Shown here piece after piece: positions 27,429 to 35,819 of a DNA stretch of 64,000 bases. Numbering within the stretch: position 1 is the stretch's first letter; every line of letters starts with the position of its first letter. The DNA lies in NCBI RefSeq assembly GCF_000715205.1, contig NZ_JOTP01000005.1:163689-227688 (forward strand). The letters run 5' to 3'. This DNA is from Bacillus zhangzhouensis (GTDB taxonomy: Bacteria > Bacillota > Bacilli > Bacillales > Bacillaceae). Below the pieces are notes generated by a model. It did not search any database. It had not been told where the DNA came from and saw only the letters and a program-made list of their open reading frames with translations. A program made the translations under genes and the position numbers.

Positions 27429-27444
27429 TTGCGGGATACCGAAA
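27429..27444 (+). promoter_or_regulatory. ComA box upstream of rap
   Basis: TTGCGG-GATA-CCGAAA against the consensus TTGCGG-N4-CCGCAA (one mismatch). It lies about 55 bp upstream of a TAGAAT -10 candidate (27494). rapA, rapC and rapF are ComA targets in B. subtilis. The rest of the 303-bp gap (27238-27540) holds only the yqkC terminator and the rap leader. Confidence 0.6.
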
Positions 27445-27540
27445 ACTTTGCGAAAAATGACATTTCATATTTCTTCCATTCGAGGGAATGTGATAGAATA
27501 CAACATGTATCGTATATGAGGAGGGAGGTGCTAAAGTGAA

Positions 27541-28803
27541 TTGAAGCTCAAGTTGTCATCGCCTCAGGTTGGAATCAAAATAAACGAATGGTATAGGCAG
27601 ATTTGCGGATTTCATGTCATGAAAGCAGAGAAGCTGAAGGCCGAGATCGAGCAGGAAATCCTTGAGATGGAACAGGATCAAAACTTGTTATTGTTTTACC
27701 AGCTGATGGATTTCCGCCATAAGGTGATGCTTGAATATTTTGAACCGGCAAAGAAAGCTTCGAATGATGAAGAAATTAAGAATCTTCTAGAAACGATTGA
27801 ACATTCGCAAACGAAATTAACGGATATGCTTGAATACTATGTTCATTTTTTCACAGGAATGTTTGAATTTGAGCAGAGAAACCATTTGAGCGCCATTGCT
27901 TATTACCGTTCAGCAGAAAAAAAGCTCAATCTCATATCAGATGATATAGAAAGAGCAGAATTTTACTTTAAATTAGCAGAAATATACTACCACATGAAAC
28001 AAACCCACTTTTCGATGCACTATGCCTTGCAAGCGTTAGATACGTATTCTGCCTACAGAACGTACACGCTGAGAATCATCCACTGTGAATTTGTCATCGG
28101 TGCAAACTATGATGATTTGAAATGCTATGAACATGCATTACCCTACTTTAAAAATGCTCTAAAGCGAGCACGCTCAATTGGAAACCCTCGAGTCATAGGT
28201 TCGGCCCTTTTCAACTTAGGTAATTGTTATTACCAAATGAACGACCTTCCGGCAGCAAGTCGTTATCTGAAAGACTCTCTTGAAGTGTTTGAAAAGGAGA
28301 ATTTAACCCATCTAAATCGCTCTCTAGACCCACTATTTATGCTGACACAAATCCTGTTTAAACAAAAAAAGATAGAAGAGTCGTTATCCCTCTATCAAAA
28401 AGGTATTATGAAAGCCTGTGAATTAGAAGATGAAATTTACATCTGCAAATTTCAGTTTCTAAAAGCACTATACGTTGATGCAGAAATAAAGATCATAGAC
28501 GATACATTAGACCTGCTGGAGGACAAGCGCTTATACCCAGATATTGAGGAATTGGCACTTGATGCGGCTCATTATTATAATGAGCTCGGACTATTTGAAG
28601 TATCTACCCGGTTTTACGAAAGGAAAATTCAAGCTATTTCAAAAATTCAAAATGGGGGTCATTTATATGAAAATGAGTTTGATAGTTCTTTTATTGGCAG
28701 CAACTGCAGGATTATCGGTCATGAGTCAGCAGCAATCGGAAGAGAGCCATATGGAGCTAGCGGGCAGACACCATACAACAGTGGTGACTATCGTATAAGT
28801 TAG
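27541..28803 (+). CDS. rap: Rap-family response-regulator aspartate phosphatase / inhibitor
   Basis: A TPR protein of the RRNPP group. Rap proteins dephosphorylate Spo0F or sequester DNA-binding regulators such as ComA, and are silenced by a Phr peptide. The KINEWY motif at the N-terminus and about six TPR repeats (e.g. IAYYRSAEKKLNLI, ALPYFKNALKRARSIGNPRVIGSALFNLGNCYYQ) are clear. The frame is 420 codons, about 40 longer than usual, because it reads through the entire phr gene. The start is also odd: the GGAGGGAGGTG site is ideally placed for a GTG at 27536, but that frame stops at once (GTG AAT TGA), so a TTG at 27541 must serve. Target unknown. Confidence 0.85.
   Translation: MKLKLSSPQVGIKINEWYRQICGFHVMKAEKLKAEIEQEILEMEQDQNLLLFYQLMDFRHKVMLEYFEPAKKASNDEEIKNLLETIEHSQTKLTDMLEYYVHFFTGMFEFEQRNHLSAIAYYRSAEKKLNLISDDIERAEFYFKLAEIYYHMKQTHFSMHYALQALDTYSAYRTYTLRIIHCEFVIGANYDDLKCYEHALPYFKNALKRARSIGNPRVIGSALFNLGNCYYQMNDLPAASRYLKDSLEVFEKENLTHLNRSLDPLFMLTQILFKQKKIEESLSLYQKGIMKACELEDEIYICKFQFLKALYVDAEIKIIDDTLDLLEDKRLYPDIEELALDAAHYYNELGLFEVSTRFYERKIQAISKIQNGGHLYENEFDSSFIGSNCRIIGHESAAIGREPYGASGQTPYNSGDYRIS
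28667..28798 (+). CDS. phr: Phr-type signalling peptide precursor nested in rap
   Basis: A 43-residue precursor MKMSLIVLLLAATAGLSVMS... with a hydrophobic export signal and a polar C-terminal part MELAGRHHTTVVTIV. GGGGGT lies upstream. It is read in a different frame from rap and lies completely inside its 3' end. Phr precursors are exported, trimmed to 5-6 residues, re-imported by Opp and bind the cognate Rap. GRHHT or AGRHHT fits the xRxxT pattern and would be internal, as for PhrH; the exact mature peptide is a guess. Confidence 0.72.
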   Translation: MKMSLIVLLLAATAGLSVMSQQQSEESHMELAGRHHTTVVTIV

Positions 28804-28807
28804 CTAA

Positions 28808-28843
28808 AAAAGAGGAGACGAACTGCTGTTCATTCTCCTCTTT
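28808..28843. terminator. Bidirectional terminator, rap-phr / yqkD
   Basis: AAGAGGAG with CTCCTCTT, inner GAAC-GTTC pairing; A and T runs are on the flanks. Confidence 0.7.
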
Positions 28844-28847
28844 CATC

Positions 28848-29756
28848 TTAATTGAGTTCAAATCTTTGAAGAAATGCTTGGACCTCTTGTTCATATGCTT
28901 CCTTATTCTCGCTAAAAGACATCGCATGCGTCCCATGTGGCGCTATAAATAACTGTTTATCACTTTTTTTTCGTGCATATAACTGCTGACTTTGCTCACA
29001 AGGAATATAGTCGTCATGAAGGCTATGGATAAAGAGAACAGGCTCTTTCACCTGATCGATCACATCCAGCGGTGACACTTGCCGAATACTGTATCCATCC
29101 CGCCATTTTAACACTCGATCACTCAGTGGAAGAATCCAATGACCTGAAAGGCGAAAATCCGTTTTTAACCGATACACCAGCTGATCCTCAAAAGAAGCAA
29201 AGGGACAATCGGCAATGTAAAAATTGGCGGTTGCTTCAGGTTTTGCAGCATATAACAAGGTAGTGACTGCACCCATCGACTCTCCGTGCACACCAATGAT
29301 GGCACTTTCTCCGAACCTTTTTCTAAGCCACTTCACCACCTGCGCTAAATCTTCTTTTTCATAGTATCCATAACTAGTGGTTTTCCCGCCACTCATTCCG
29401 TGTCTTCTATGATCATAAAGCATCACATTCCACCCGAGCTTTTGGAATAATTTCATATACTTAACTGAATTAATCAGACTGACTGTGACGCCGTGGCAAA
29501 GCACGATGGTGCGAGTTGTATGTGGAAACGGTATAAAATAGCCATGAAGATCATAACCAAAGGATGAGGGGATACAAACTTTCTCTTTTTTGAGCTGTTT
29601 AAATTCTTCGTGATGATAATGACCTTCATCTGATTCTCGTTTGATTAGCTCTTCATCTGTTAATTTTCGAATATACATCATTTTATTGGTGAAAAAAATG
29701 CCGACTGCAACGAGTGGGAATAATATAAAGGCAAGTATAGCGATCCATTTCTTCAT
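28848..29756 (-). CDS. yqkD: Alpha/beta hydrolase YqkD, membrane-anchored
   Basis: A 302-residue serine-hydrolase fold. An N-terminal hydrophobic segment (about 5-24) is followed by LCHGVTVSLINS (oxyanion), GVHGESMGAVTT (nucleophile Ser), SLHDDYIP (acid) and PHGTHAMSF (His). Probably an outward-facing esterase or acylhydrolase; substrate unknown. Convergent with rap-phr. Confidence 0.83.
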   Translation of the reverse strand: MKKWIAILAFILFPLVAVGIFFTNKMMYIRKLTDEELIKRESDEGHYHHEEFKQLKKEKVCIPSSFGYDLHGYFIPFPHTTRTIVLCHGVTVSLINSVKYMKLFQKLGWNVMLYDHRRHGMSGGKTTSYGYYEKEDLAQVVKWLRKRFGESAIIGVHGESMGAVTTLLYAAKPEATANFYIADCPFASFEDQLVYRLKTDFRLSGHWILPLSDRVLKWRDGYSIRQVSPLDVIDQVKEPVLFIHSLHDDYIPCEQSQQLYARKKSDKQLFIAPHGTHAMSFSENKEAYEQEVQAFLQRFELN

Positions 29757-29879
29757 TAAGCCGTTTCTTCCTTTCCGAAGTTTTTCCTACGATGATCATA
29801 CCACATGTTGGGAGATTGGCGTGACTCTTGCTCCGCAAATAAAACGGATGATACACTAAGGCAAAAGGAGAGAGGCAAA

Positions 29880-30104
29880 GTGAAAAAGACCAATCAAGAT
29901 CAAGCCAAGCTAAAGGACGGCATAAATGATGATATGAAACAGCAGCTCCTTCAAATGAAGAAGAACCTTGCCGTCGAGACAGAAAAAAGAGAAGAACAAA
30001 AACGACAGGACCTCCTTCGGCAGCAGAAAGAAAAAGAAAAAAACAAAAGCTTCTCAGAGCTACTAGATGAAAGTCATTTAGACTGGAGAAAGTATAAAAG
30101 CTAA
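29880..30104 (+). CDS. yqkE: Conserved small protein YqkE
   Basis: A 74-residue highly charged, probably coiled-coil protein (EKREEQKRQDLLRQQKEKEK) ending SFSELLDESHLDWRKYKS. It starts at GTG after AAAGGAGAGAGG; the longer frame upstream to 29805 is the promoter region. Matches B. subtilis YqkE in size and place. Function unknown. Confidence 0.75.
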   Translation: MKKTNQDQAKLKDGINDDMKQQLLQMKKNLAVETEKREEQKRQDLLRQQKEKEKNKSFSELLDESHLDWRKYKS

Positions 30105-30134
30105 AAAGAGATCACATGACGTGATCTCTTTTTT
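30103..30134. terminator. Bidirectional terminator, yqkE / yqkF
   Basis: AAAAAGAGATCAC pairs with GTGATCTCTTTTT around ATGAC. Confidence 0.85.
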
Positions 30135-31071
30135 ACGTTCTATTCAAACGATGCGTCTCATACACAGACTGTTTTGTGAAATATGTCAATGCTTTTACTT
30201 CTTGATCACTTAAAGAACGTGCATTTGCCGCTGCGATATTTTCTTTTAACTGTTCCACCGAGCTTGCGCCAAAAACAACGGAGCTGACAGCAGAATGCTT
30301 AAGCAAATACTGAATGGACAGCTCGGTGAGCGATAAGTCATAAGCGACTTTCTTTAAAGAAGGAATGATCTGCTGAAGCTCCTCAAATGAGTATTGAAGA
30401 TAGCCGTTATGTTGAATGGCTGCACTTGCATGAGAGAGTGGTTTTTCTGTTAAAAGCCCTTTTGCTAAAGGCCCTCTTGCAACGACACTAATGCCCTGTT
30501 CCTCAAGAAGAGAAAACCATTCTTCTGGACGGCGGTCGAGTAAACTATATTGCATCATCACACTGATAATGTTCGATTTTTTGGCATATTCTTTAATGAC
30601 ATTAGGACGAATAGAAGATATGCCGTAATATCGAATGACGCCTTCTTCCACTAATTCTTCAAAAGCTTCAATGGTCTCATCAATTGGGTCATCGATCGTG
30701 CCGCCATGCAATTGATATAAATCAATATAATCTGTCTGAAGCCGCTTGAGGCTCTGTTTTACTGCCTCTTTTATGTACGCCTTTGAAGGGTCCCAGTCCC
30801 AGCCCGGTTTGCCTTTTTCAAAGCGGTTCCCGCCTTTTGTGGCCAAAATCAAATCTTGCCTTCTGTTCTTAATGGCTTCCCCGACAATTTCCTCATTTGT
30901 CCCAAAATCATATAAATCAGCTGTATCCAAATAGTTAATCCCAAGATCAATGGCTTCATCTAATAAAGAGAGCGCTTTTTCTTTTTCAGTCCCAAGGGAC
31001 ATACATCCTAGTGCAGCCTCGCTCACCAAGAGATCAGAGGTACCAATTCGTCTTTTTTTCAATTTCATCAC
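30133..31071 (-). CDS. yqkF: Aldo/keto reductase YqkF
   Basis: A 312-residue (beta/alpha)8 NADPH-dependent reductase. Catalytic tetrad residues appear as DTADLYDFGTNEE (Asp, Tyr), ATKGGN (Lys) and YQLHGG (His), with the cofactor block FGASSVEQLKENIAA near the end. Start GTG/ATG after GGAG; a TTG at codon 4 is also possible. Matches B. subtilis YqkF. Confidence 0.86.
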   Translation of the reverse strand: MMKLKKRRIGTSDLLVSEAALGCMSLGTEKEKALSLLDEAIDLGINYLDTADLYDFGTNEEIVGEAIKNRRQDLILATKGGNRFEKGKPGWDWDPSKAYIKEAVKQSLKRLQTDYIDLYQLHGGTIDDPIDETIEAFEELVEEGVIRYYGISSIRPNVIKEYAKKSNIISVMMQYSLLDRRPEEWFSLLEEQGISVVARGPLAKGLLTEKPLSHASAAIQHNGYLQYSFEELQQIIPSLKKVAYDLSLTELSIQYLLKHSAVSSVVFGASSVEQLKENIAAANARSLSDQEVKALTYFTKQSVYETHRLNRT

Positions 31072-31229
31072 ACTCCTATCCTTTCACATTAAGTGAAAAA
31101 AATTTGGAATTCAAGCTAGGTGATTGCAAATGGCGCATTGAAGCGAGCGTTCGCTCTTCGCTTCTCCTAAATCATCTATGTTAAAATGAATGAAGTAAAA
31201 AGTGAAAGTAGAACGAGGAGCTGACAAAA

Positions 31230-31787
31230 TTGAAGGACTTTGAAGAAAAAACATTATCATCTAAAAAATTATACAACGGAAAAATCATTGATTTGGTTCT
31301 TGAAGATGTAGAATTGCCAAACGGAAAACAGGGCAAACGAGAAATCATCAAGCACCCAGGTGCAGTAGCAGTCATAGCGCGTACGGACGAAAATAAAATC
31401 ATTTTGGTCAAACAATACCGTAAAGCACTAGAGAGGGCGATCGTTGAAATTCCGGCTGGAAAATTAGAACAAGGGGAAGAGCCGGCACATACAGCACTGA
31501 GAGAATTAGAAGAAGAAACAGGGTACACAACTCAGCAGCTTAAAAAGCTGACTGCTTTTTATACATCGCCTGGGTTTGCAGATGAACTTGTACACATCTA
31601 TCTTGCAGACCAGTTGGTTCCGCTTGAAGAAAAAAGAGAGCTGGATGAAGATGAATTTGTAGAAGTGATGGAAGTTTCATTAGAAGAAGCACTGCACCTC
31701 ATTGAAAAACAGCATATTTATGATGCAAAAACAGCCTATGCCATCCAGTATTTACAACTGCAAGAGGTACTTGAGTCTACAAAATGA
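31230..31787 (+). CDS. nudF: ADP-ribose pyrophosphatase
   Basis: Nudix hydrolase that splits ADP-ribose to AMP and ribose 5-phosphate. The Nudix box is GKLEQGEEPAHTALRELEEETGY. Length 185 residues, as in B. subtilis NudF. TTG start after GAGGAG. The stop overlaps the next gene by ATGA, so nudF and the endonuclease Q gene form a unit. Confidence 0.93.
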   Translation: MKDFEEKTLSSKKLYNGKIIDLVLEDVELPNGKQGKREIIKHPGAVAVIARTDENKIILVKQYRKALERAIVEIPAGKLEQGEEPAHTALRELEEETGYTTQQLKKLTAFYTSPGFADELVHIYLADQLVPLEEKRELDEDEFVEVMEVSLEEALHLIEKQHIYDAKTAYAIQYLQLQEVLESTK

Positions 31788-32965
31788 GGGAGTTTTTTGC
31801 CGACATCCATATTCATATAGGCAGAACGAGAACAGGCAGGGCTGTCAAAATTACAGGTGCAAGGTCGCTCACAATTGACCAAATTTTAATAGAAGCGTCA
31901 AAAAGTAAAGGGATGGGGATGATTGGTGTCATTGATGCACAATCTCCAGAAGTCCTAGAAGAGTTAATAGAGGGTGTAGAGGAAGGAAAGTACACTGAAC
32001 TGAATGATGGAGGTCTATCATTTGGACAGACAGTTTTACTTTTAGGCAGTGAATTAGAAATCAATGACGACCATTCAAAGGGTCCAATTCACGTGCTTGC
32101 GTTTATGCCCACATTATACAAAATGTCTGAGTTCTCCGCATGGCTCTCACTTCATATGAAAAATGTGCACTTGAGTTCACAGCGCCTATATGTTGATGGG
32201 AAAACACTTCAGCACAAGGTTAAGGAACTTGGAGGGTTATTTATTCCTGCCCATATTTTCACGCCGCACAAAAGTTTATACGGTAAAGGGGTAAACACTT
32301 CTTTAACAGAAGTATTCGATCCAGAACTTATTGATGCTGTTGAGCTTGGCCTTAGCTGCGATACGTCAATGGCCTCCCAGCTAAGTGAGCTGAACCGGTA
32401 TCCTTTTTTAACAAATTCAGATGCTCATTCTTTAGGGAAAATTGCGCGAGAATATACAAAAATCCAAATGGATCATGCCTCATTTGCCGAATTCAAACTA
32501 GCCCTTCAAGGAAAAGATGGTAGAAACATCACAGGAAATTATGGACTCGCGCCGCGGCTTGGAAAGTATTATCACACAACCTGCGAGAAATGCGGGGTAA
32601 GACCTAATAACCCAGACCAAGAAAAGTGCCACGCATGTGGACATAACCGGATGACAAAAGGGGTGAGTGAGCGTTTAAAGGAGCTTGCTGACCAAGAAAG
32701 TGACAAAGGGACGAGACCTCCTTATGTTCATCAGCTCCCTCTTCAATTTATTCCGGGAGTTGGAGCCAAAACGTTAGACAAGCTAAAAGCTATTTTTCAT
32801 ACAGAAATGAATATTCTTCATCAGGCAACAGAACATGAACTAAAAGCAGTCCTGCCAGAAAAAACAGCCAATTACATCATCAAAGCAAGAAAAGGTGAAG
32901 TCGGACTGATCGCTGGTGGAGGCGGAGTCTATGGCAAGGTGGATATCAATCATGAGTCAACTTAA
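31784..32965 (+). CDS. endoQ: Endonuclease Q family protein
   Basis: A 393-residue DNA repair nuclease that nicks 5' of deaminated bases (hypoxanthine, uracil) and abasic sites. An N-terminal PHP-type metal domain begins FADIHIHIGR and carries further ligands in FIPAHIFTPH and LTNSDAHSLGKIAREYT. A zinc ribbon CEKCG...CHACG lies near 265-285, and a helix-hairpin-helix FIPGVGAKTLDKLKAIF near 323. EndoQ was first known from archaea and then reported in a few bacteria including B. pumilus; B. subtilis has a related gene (yqxK) beside nudF. Coupled to nudF. Confidence 0.85.
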   Translation: MREFFADIHIHIGRTRTGRAVKITGARSLTIDQILIEASKSKGMGMIGVIDAQSPEVLEELIEGVEEGKYTELNDGGLSFGQTVLLLGSELEINDDHSKGPIHVLAFMPTLYKMSEFSAWLSLHMKNVHLSSQRLYVDGKTLQHKVKELGGLFIPAHIFTPHKSLYGKGVNTSLTEVFDPELIDAVELGLSCDTSMASQLSELNRYPFLTNSDAHSLGKIAREYTKIQMDHASFAEFKLALQGKDGRNITGNYGLAPRLGKYYHTTCEKCGVRPNNPDQEKCHACGHNRMTKGVSERLKELADQESDKGTRPPYVHQLPLQFIPGVGAKTLDKLKAIFHTEMNILHQATEHELKAVLPEKTANYIIKARKGEVGLIAGGGGVYGKVDINHEST

Positions 32966-33404
32966 ATGGACATGTCAAACATTTGAACAACTGTCCAAAG
33001 AGGACCTTTACCTTATTTTAATGGAAAGAGTCAACGTGTTTGTCGTAGAACAAACATGCCCTTATCCTGAAATCGATCATCGAGACCAACAGGCTCTTCA
33101 TATCATTGCAAAAGAGAATGGCACCATTGTAGCTTATTGCCGAATTTTCCAAAGCGGGATCATGTACCATGAGGCATCCATCGGCCGTGTCCTTGTGACG
33201 CAGGCAGGACGGAAAAAAGGCTATGGGAAAATACTGCTTAGTAAGGCATTGGAAAAGCTTAGTGAATTAGGTGAAACAAGTGTCAAAATTCAGGCGCAAG
33301 CCTACCTGAAATCGTTTTACGACTCGTTTGGTTTCAAAGCCGTCTCAGATTGTTATGATGAAGATGGGATCCCGCATCTTGATATGGTGAAAACAGAAAG
33401 ATAG
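32952..33404 (+). CDS. GNAT acetyltransferase, ElaA type
   Basis: A 150-residue ElaA-like GNAT. The N-terminal ERVNVFVVEQTCPYPEIDHRDQQALHI block is the ElaA hallmark, and IGRVLVTQAGRKKGYGKILL binds acetyl-CoA. The ATG at 32952 follows AAGGTGG and overlaps the end of the endonuclease Q gene by 14 bp, so it is the third gene of that unit. Substrate unknown. Confidence 0.82.
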   Translation: MSQLKWTCQTFEQLSKEDLYLILMERVNVFVVEQTCPYPEIDHRDQQALHIIAKENGTIVAYCRIFQSGIMYHEASIGRVLVTQAGRKKGYGKILLSKALEKLSELGETSVKIQAQAYLKSFYDSFGFKAVSDCYDEDGIPHLDMVKTER

Positions 33405-33426
33405 GCGTGTATACGTCTATCTTTTT
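33399..33426 (+). terminator. Terminator of the nudF-endoQ-GNAT unit
   Basis: AGATAGGCGT pairs with ACGTCTATCT (one mismatch), then TTT; it includes the GNAT stop codon. Confidence 0.65.
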
Positions 33427-33472
33427 CATGTGACATCGTGTATCATAGCGACAACGAAAGGGGTTTTGCCAA

Positions 33473-33694
33473 ATGGGAAAAAGCAAAGCAAAGAAAAGAC
33501 GAGAACATATTCAAAGGCAGCACAGCCGAAATCCAGAACGGTCAAGAGGATGCGTGCCGCATTTTAGCACACATGAAAGAAAGACAAAAACAAAACAAGA
33601 AGCCATGCAGCATATGATGAAGAAACATAAAGGAAGGAATGCTTTTGATCGCTATCAAGTGGATCATAAGCATTTTTATTTTGCTTTTTTGTGA
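33473..33694 (+). CDS. yqkK: Conserved small basic protein YqkK
   Basis: A 73-residue Lys/Arg-rich protein (MGKSKAKKRREHIQRQHSRN) with one Cys and several His. ATG after AAAGGGG. Size and place match B. subtilis YqkK; function unknown. Confidence 0.7.
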   Translation: MGKSKAKKRREHIQRQHSRNPERSRGCVPHFSTHERKTKTKQEAMQHMMKKHKGRNAFDRYQVDHKHFYFAFL

Positions 33695-33805
33695 CAAGTA
33701 GATCAAAAAAATGGAAAAATTTTAAAAAATAGGACAAACGGTCGTTTCTTTTTGTCTAAAAATGTAGTTAAATGACAAAAAGCAATGAAAGGGAGAGTGA
33801 GTATC

Positions 33806-34936
33806 GTGAACGTCAAGTCATTTGGAGCAGGGCTTTGTATGACAAGTATGCTGCTGGCATCGATCACGTTCGGTGCGTCAGATATATCTGCAAAGGAGCA
33901 AGCAAAAAAAGAGTATATGATCGGCTTTTCTTCTTCCGTTCAAGACAAAACACAAAAACAGCTTGTAGAAGAAGCTGGTGGACATGTGAAAGAATCCATA
34001 GACCAAATAGATATGATGAAAGTTTCGTTGAATGAAGCATCGAAAGAGAAACTGAATCAAGCAAAAGAAGTCACCTTTATTGAGGAGGACCAAAAAGCAA
34101 AAACAAGTGGTCAAACCGTCCCATATGGCATCAAAAGCATCAAAGCACAAAAGGTACATAAACGAGGATATGCCGGACAGAATGTCAAAGTAGCTGTTCT
34201 TGATAGCGGCATTGATGGCAAACATGAAGATTTACACGTAACCGGAGGAGTCAGCTTTGTTCCAACAGAGTCCGAGCCGCTCGTCGACCCGCATGAACAC
34301 GGAACTCATGTGGCAGGCACGATCGCAGCATTAGATAATAAGGTGGGCGTCATTGGTGTCGCGCCAAAAGCTTCTATCTATGCTGTCAAGGTGGCAGATC
34401 AAAATGGTGACGGCTACTATAGCTGGATCATTAAAGGCATTGAATGGGCGATCGAGAATGACATGGATGTCATCAATATTAGTATGGGAGGAGCAAGTGA
34501 ATCTGAGGCGCTGAAAGAAGCGGTAGATCGAGCATATGACAAAGGAATTCTCATTGTGGCTTCTGCTGGGAATGCTGGGAGTTATGGCTCACTCAATACG
34601 ATTGACTACCCGGCCAAATACAGCTCAGTGATGGCTGTCGCATCTGTTGACCAAAGAAAGCAAAGAGCCTTTGATTCCTCTGTTGGCGAAGAGGTGGAAG
34701 TATCAGCACCAGGCGTTTCAACATTAAGCACCATTCCTCATAACGAATATGGCTACAAAAGCGGGACGTCAATGGCATCACCTCATGTAGCGGGTGCTGC
34801 GGCTGTGATTCTATCAAAACATCCGAATCTGACAAACGAAGAAGTGCGCGAAAGACTTTCAAAAACAGCAACAAAGCTTGGAGATCCTTTTTATTATGGT
34901 GCCGGGCTTGTGAACGTTCAAAAAGCGGCACGATAA
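33806..34936 (+). CDS. Secreted subtilisin-like serine protease (S8)
   Basis: A 376-residue preproenzyme starting at GTG 33806 (after AAAGGGAGAG). Signal peptide about 1-30, I9 propeptide (about 38-100, [16 protein letters not shown]...FIEEDQKA), then a mature domain beginning near [12 protein letters not shown]. The catalytic triad is visible: Asp in VLDSGIDG, His in HGTHVAGT, Ser in [11 protein letters not shown]; the oxyanion Asn is in [10 protein letters not shown]. It is a true extracellular subtilisin but diverged from the main B. pumilus alkaline protease. It lies between yqkK and spoIIM, a site without a protease in B. subtilis. Confidence 0.92.
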   Translation: MNVKSFGAGLCMTSMLLASITFGASDISAKEQAKKEYMIGFSSSVQDKTQKQLVEEAGGHVKESIDQIDMMKVSLNEASKEKLNQAKEVTFIEEDQKAKTSGQTVPYGIKSIKAQKVHKRGYAGQNVKVAVLDSGIDGKHEDLHVTGGVSFVPTESEPLVDPHEHGTHVAGTIAALDNKVGVIGVAPKASIYAVKVADQNGDGYYSWIIKGIEWAIENDMDVINISMGGASESEALKEAVDRAYDKGILIVASAGNAGSYGSLNTIDYPAKYSSVMAVASVDQRKQRAFDSSVGEEVEVSAPGVSTLSTIPHNEYGYKSGTSMASPHVAGAAAVILSKHPNLTNEEVRERLSKTATKLGDPFYYGAGLVNVQKAAR

Positions 34937-34939
34937 ATG

Positions 34940-34979
34940 AAAAAGAGGAAGCAGCCTGTACACTGCTTTCTCTTTTTTC
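34940..34979 (+). terminator. Terminator of the subtilisin gene
   Basis: AAAAAGAGGAAGCAG pairs with CTGCTTTCTCTTTTT. This excludes the longer upstream start for spoIIM. Confidence 0.85.
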
Positions 34980-35013
34980 TTTCGATAAAACTGTCATGTT
35001 TCGTATTCTCTCT

Positions 35014-35021
35014 CATAGAAT
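35014..35021 (+). promoter_or_regulatory. Possible sigma-E -10 box of spoIIM
   Basis: CATAGAAT fits the sigma-E -10 consensus CATAnAnT and lies 33 nt before the spoIIM start. spoIIM is mother-cell (sigma-E) expressed in B. subtilis. The -35 match is poor. Confidence 0.4.
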
Positions 35022-35053
35022 CTAGTAACCTTTACAATTTGGGAGGAAGACGC

Positions 35054-35698
35054 ATGCGGAAAAAGTCATGGAAGGAACATCTTCTTCAGCACGTAAAAGA
35101 TCATCTATCGATTTATTTGTTTGTCTCGGTACTCTTTTTAATGGGGGTCATCTTTGGGGCTATTATCGTCAACAGCATGACAATCAGTCAGAAAGAGGAT
35201 TTATTCTATTATTTAAATCAATTTTTTGGTCAGTTGACGAATGAGAAAGCAGCAGAGTCAAAAGAAATGTTTTTGCAAAGCTTCCTGCATCATATGAAAT
35301 ATTTAGGCCTTATGTGGATACTAGGAATTTCCATCATTGGTCTGCCGCTCATCTTTCTCATGATCTTTTTAAAAGGGATTGTCGTTGGCTTTACTGTTGG
35401 TTTTCTAGTGAATCAAATGGGGCTCAGTGGATTCTTTCTTTCTTTCGTATCAGTTCTTCCGCAAAATATTTTGCTCATTCCAGCATATTTAGTCATCGGA
35501 ACATGTGCGATTGCCTTTTCCATCCGCCTCATTGGACAGCTTTTTATGAAAAAAACGATCAGCCAAGCACCAGTCCAGTGGTTTGGACGGTATGCATCTG
35601 TCCTGCTGATGATATTAGCGCTTGCTGCACTCTCATCCTTTTTTGAATCGTACTTATCATTCATGCTGATGAAAAAGCTGGCGGGTGTTCTTTTTTAA
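35054..35698 (+). CDS. spoIIM: Stage II sporulation protein M
   Basis: A 214-residue polytopic membrane protein of the DMP complex (SpoIID-SpoIIM-SpoIIP), which remodels septal peptidoglycan during engulfment. Five hydrophobic segments are visible, starting with [23 protein letters not shown] after GGGAGGAAGACGC gives exactly the B. subtilis length. Confidence 0.94.
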   Translation: MRKKSWKEHLLQHVKDHLSIYLFVSVLFLMGVIFGAIIVNSMTISQKEDLFYYLNQFFGQLTNEKAAESKEMFLQSFLHHMKYLGLMWILGISIIGLPLIFLMIFLKGIVVGFTVGFLVNQMGLSGFFLSFVSVLPQNILLIPAYLVIGTCAIAFSIRLIGQLFMKKTISQAPVQWFGRYASVLLMILALAALSSFFESYLSFMLMKKLAGVLF

Positions 35699-35703
35699 AA
35701 ATT

Positions 35704-35758
35704 TTATAATCATTATTAAATAATAATCAATTTATTTATCAATTTAAAATGATTATAG
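35704..35758 (+). promoter_or_regulatory. Two PerR-box-like sites upstream of fur
   Basis: TTATAATCATTATTA (35704-35718) and TTAAAATGATTATAG (35744-35758) each differ at two positions from the Per box TTATAAT-N-ATTATAA. The second abuts the fur -35. fur is a PerR target in B. subtilis. Confidence 0.6.
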
Positions 35759-35787
35759 TTGGCTCTCTGCACATCATTTGATATAAT
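35759..35787 (+). promoter_or_regulatory. Promoter of fur
   Basis: TTGGCT, 17-nt spacer, TATAAT, ending about 30 nt before the fur start codon. Confidence 0.7.
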
Positions 35788-35819
35788 GATCAAGTAATGT
35801 GGCGTAGGAGGGAAAGTCA

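Noticed and set aside
31181..31528. 115-codon Ser/Phe-rich frame opposite nudF.
   Set aside because: Antisense shadow of the nudF coding sequence and promoter; composition is that of a shadow frame.
34593..34997. 134-codon frame opposite the subtilisin gene.
   Set aside because: Its start lies in the terminator and the rest mirrors the protease; no RBS.
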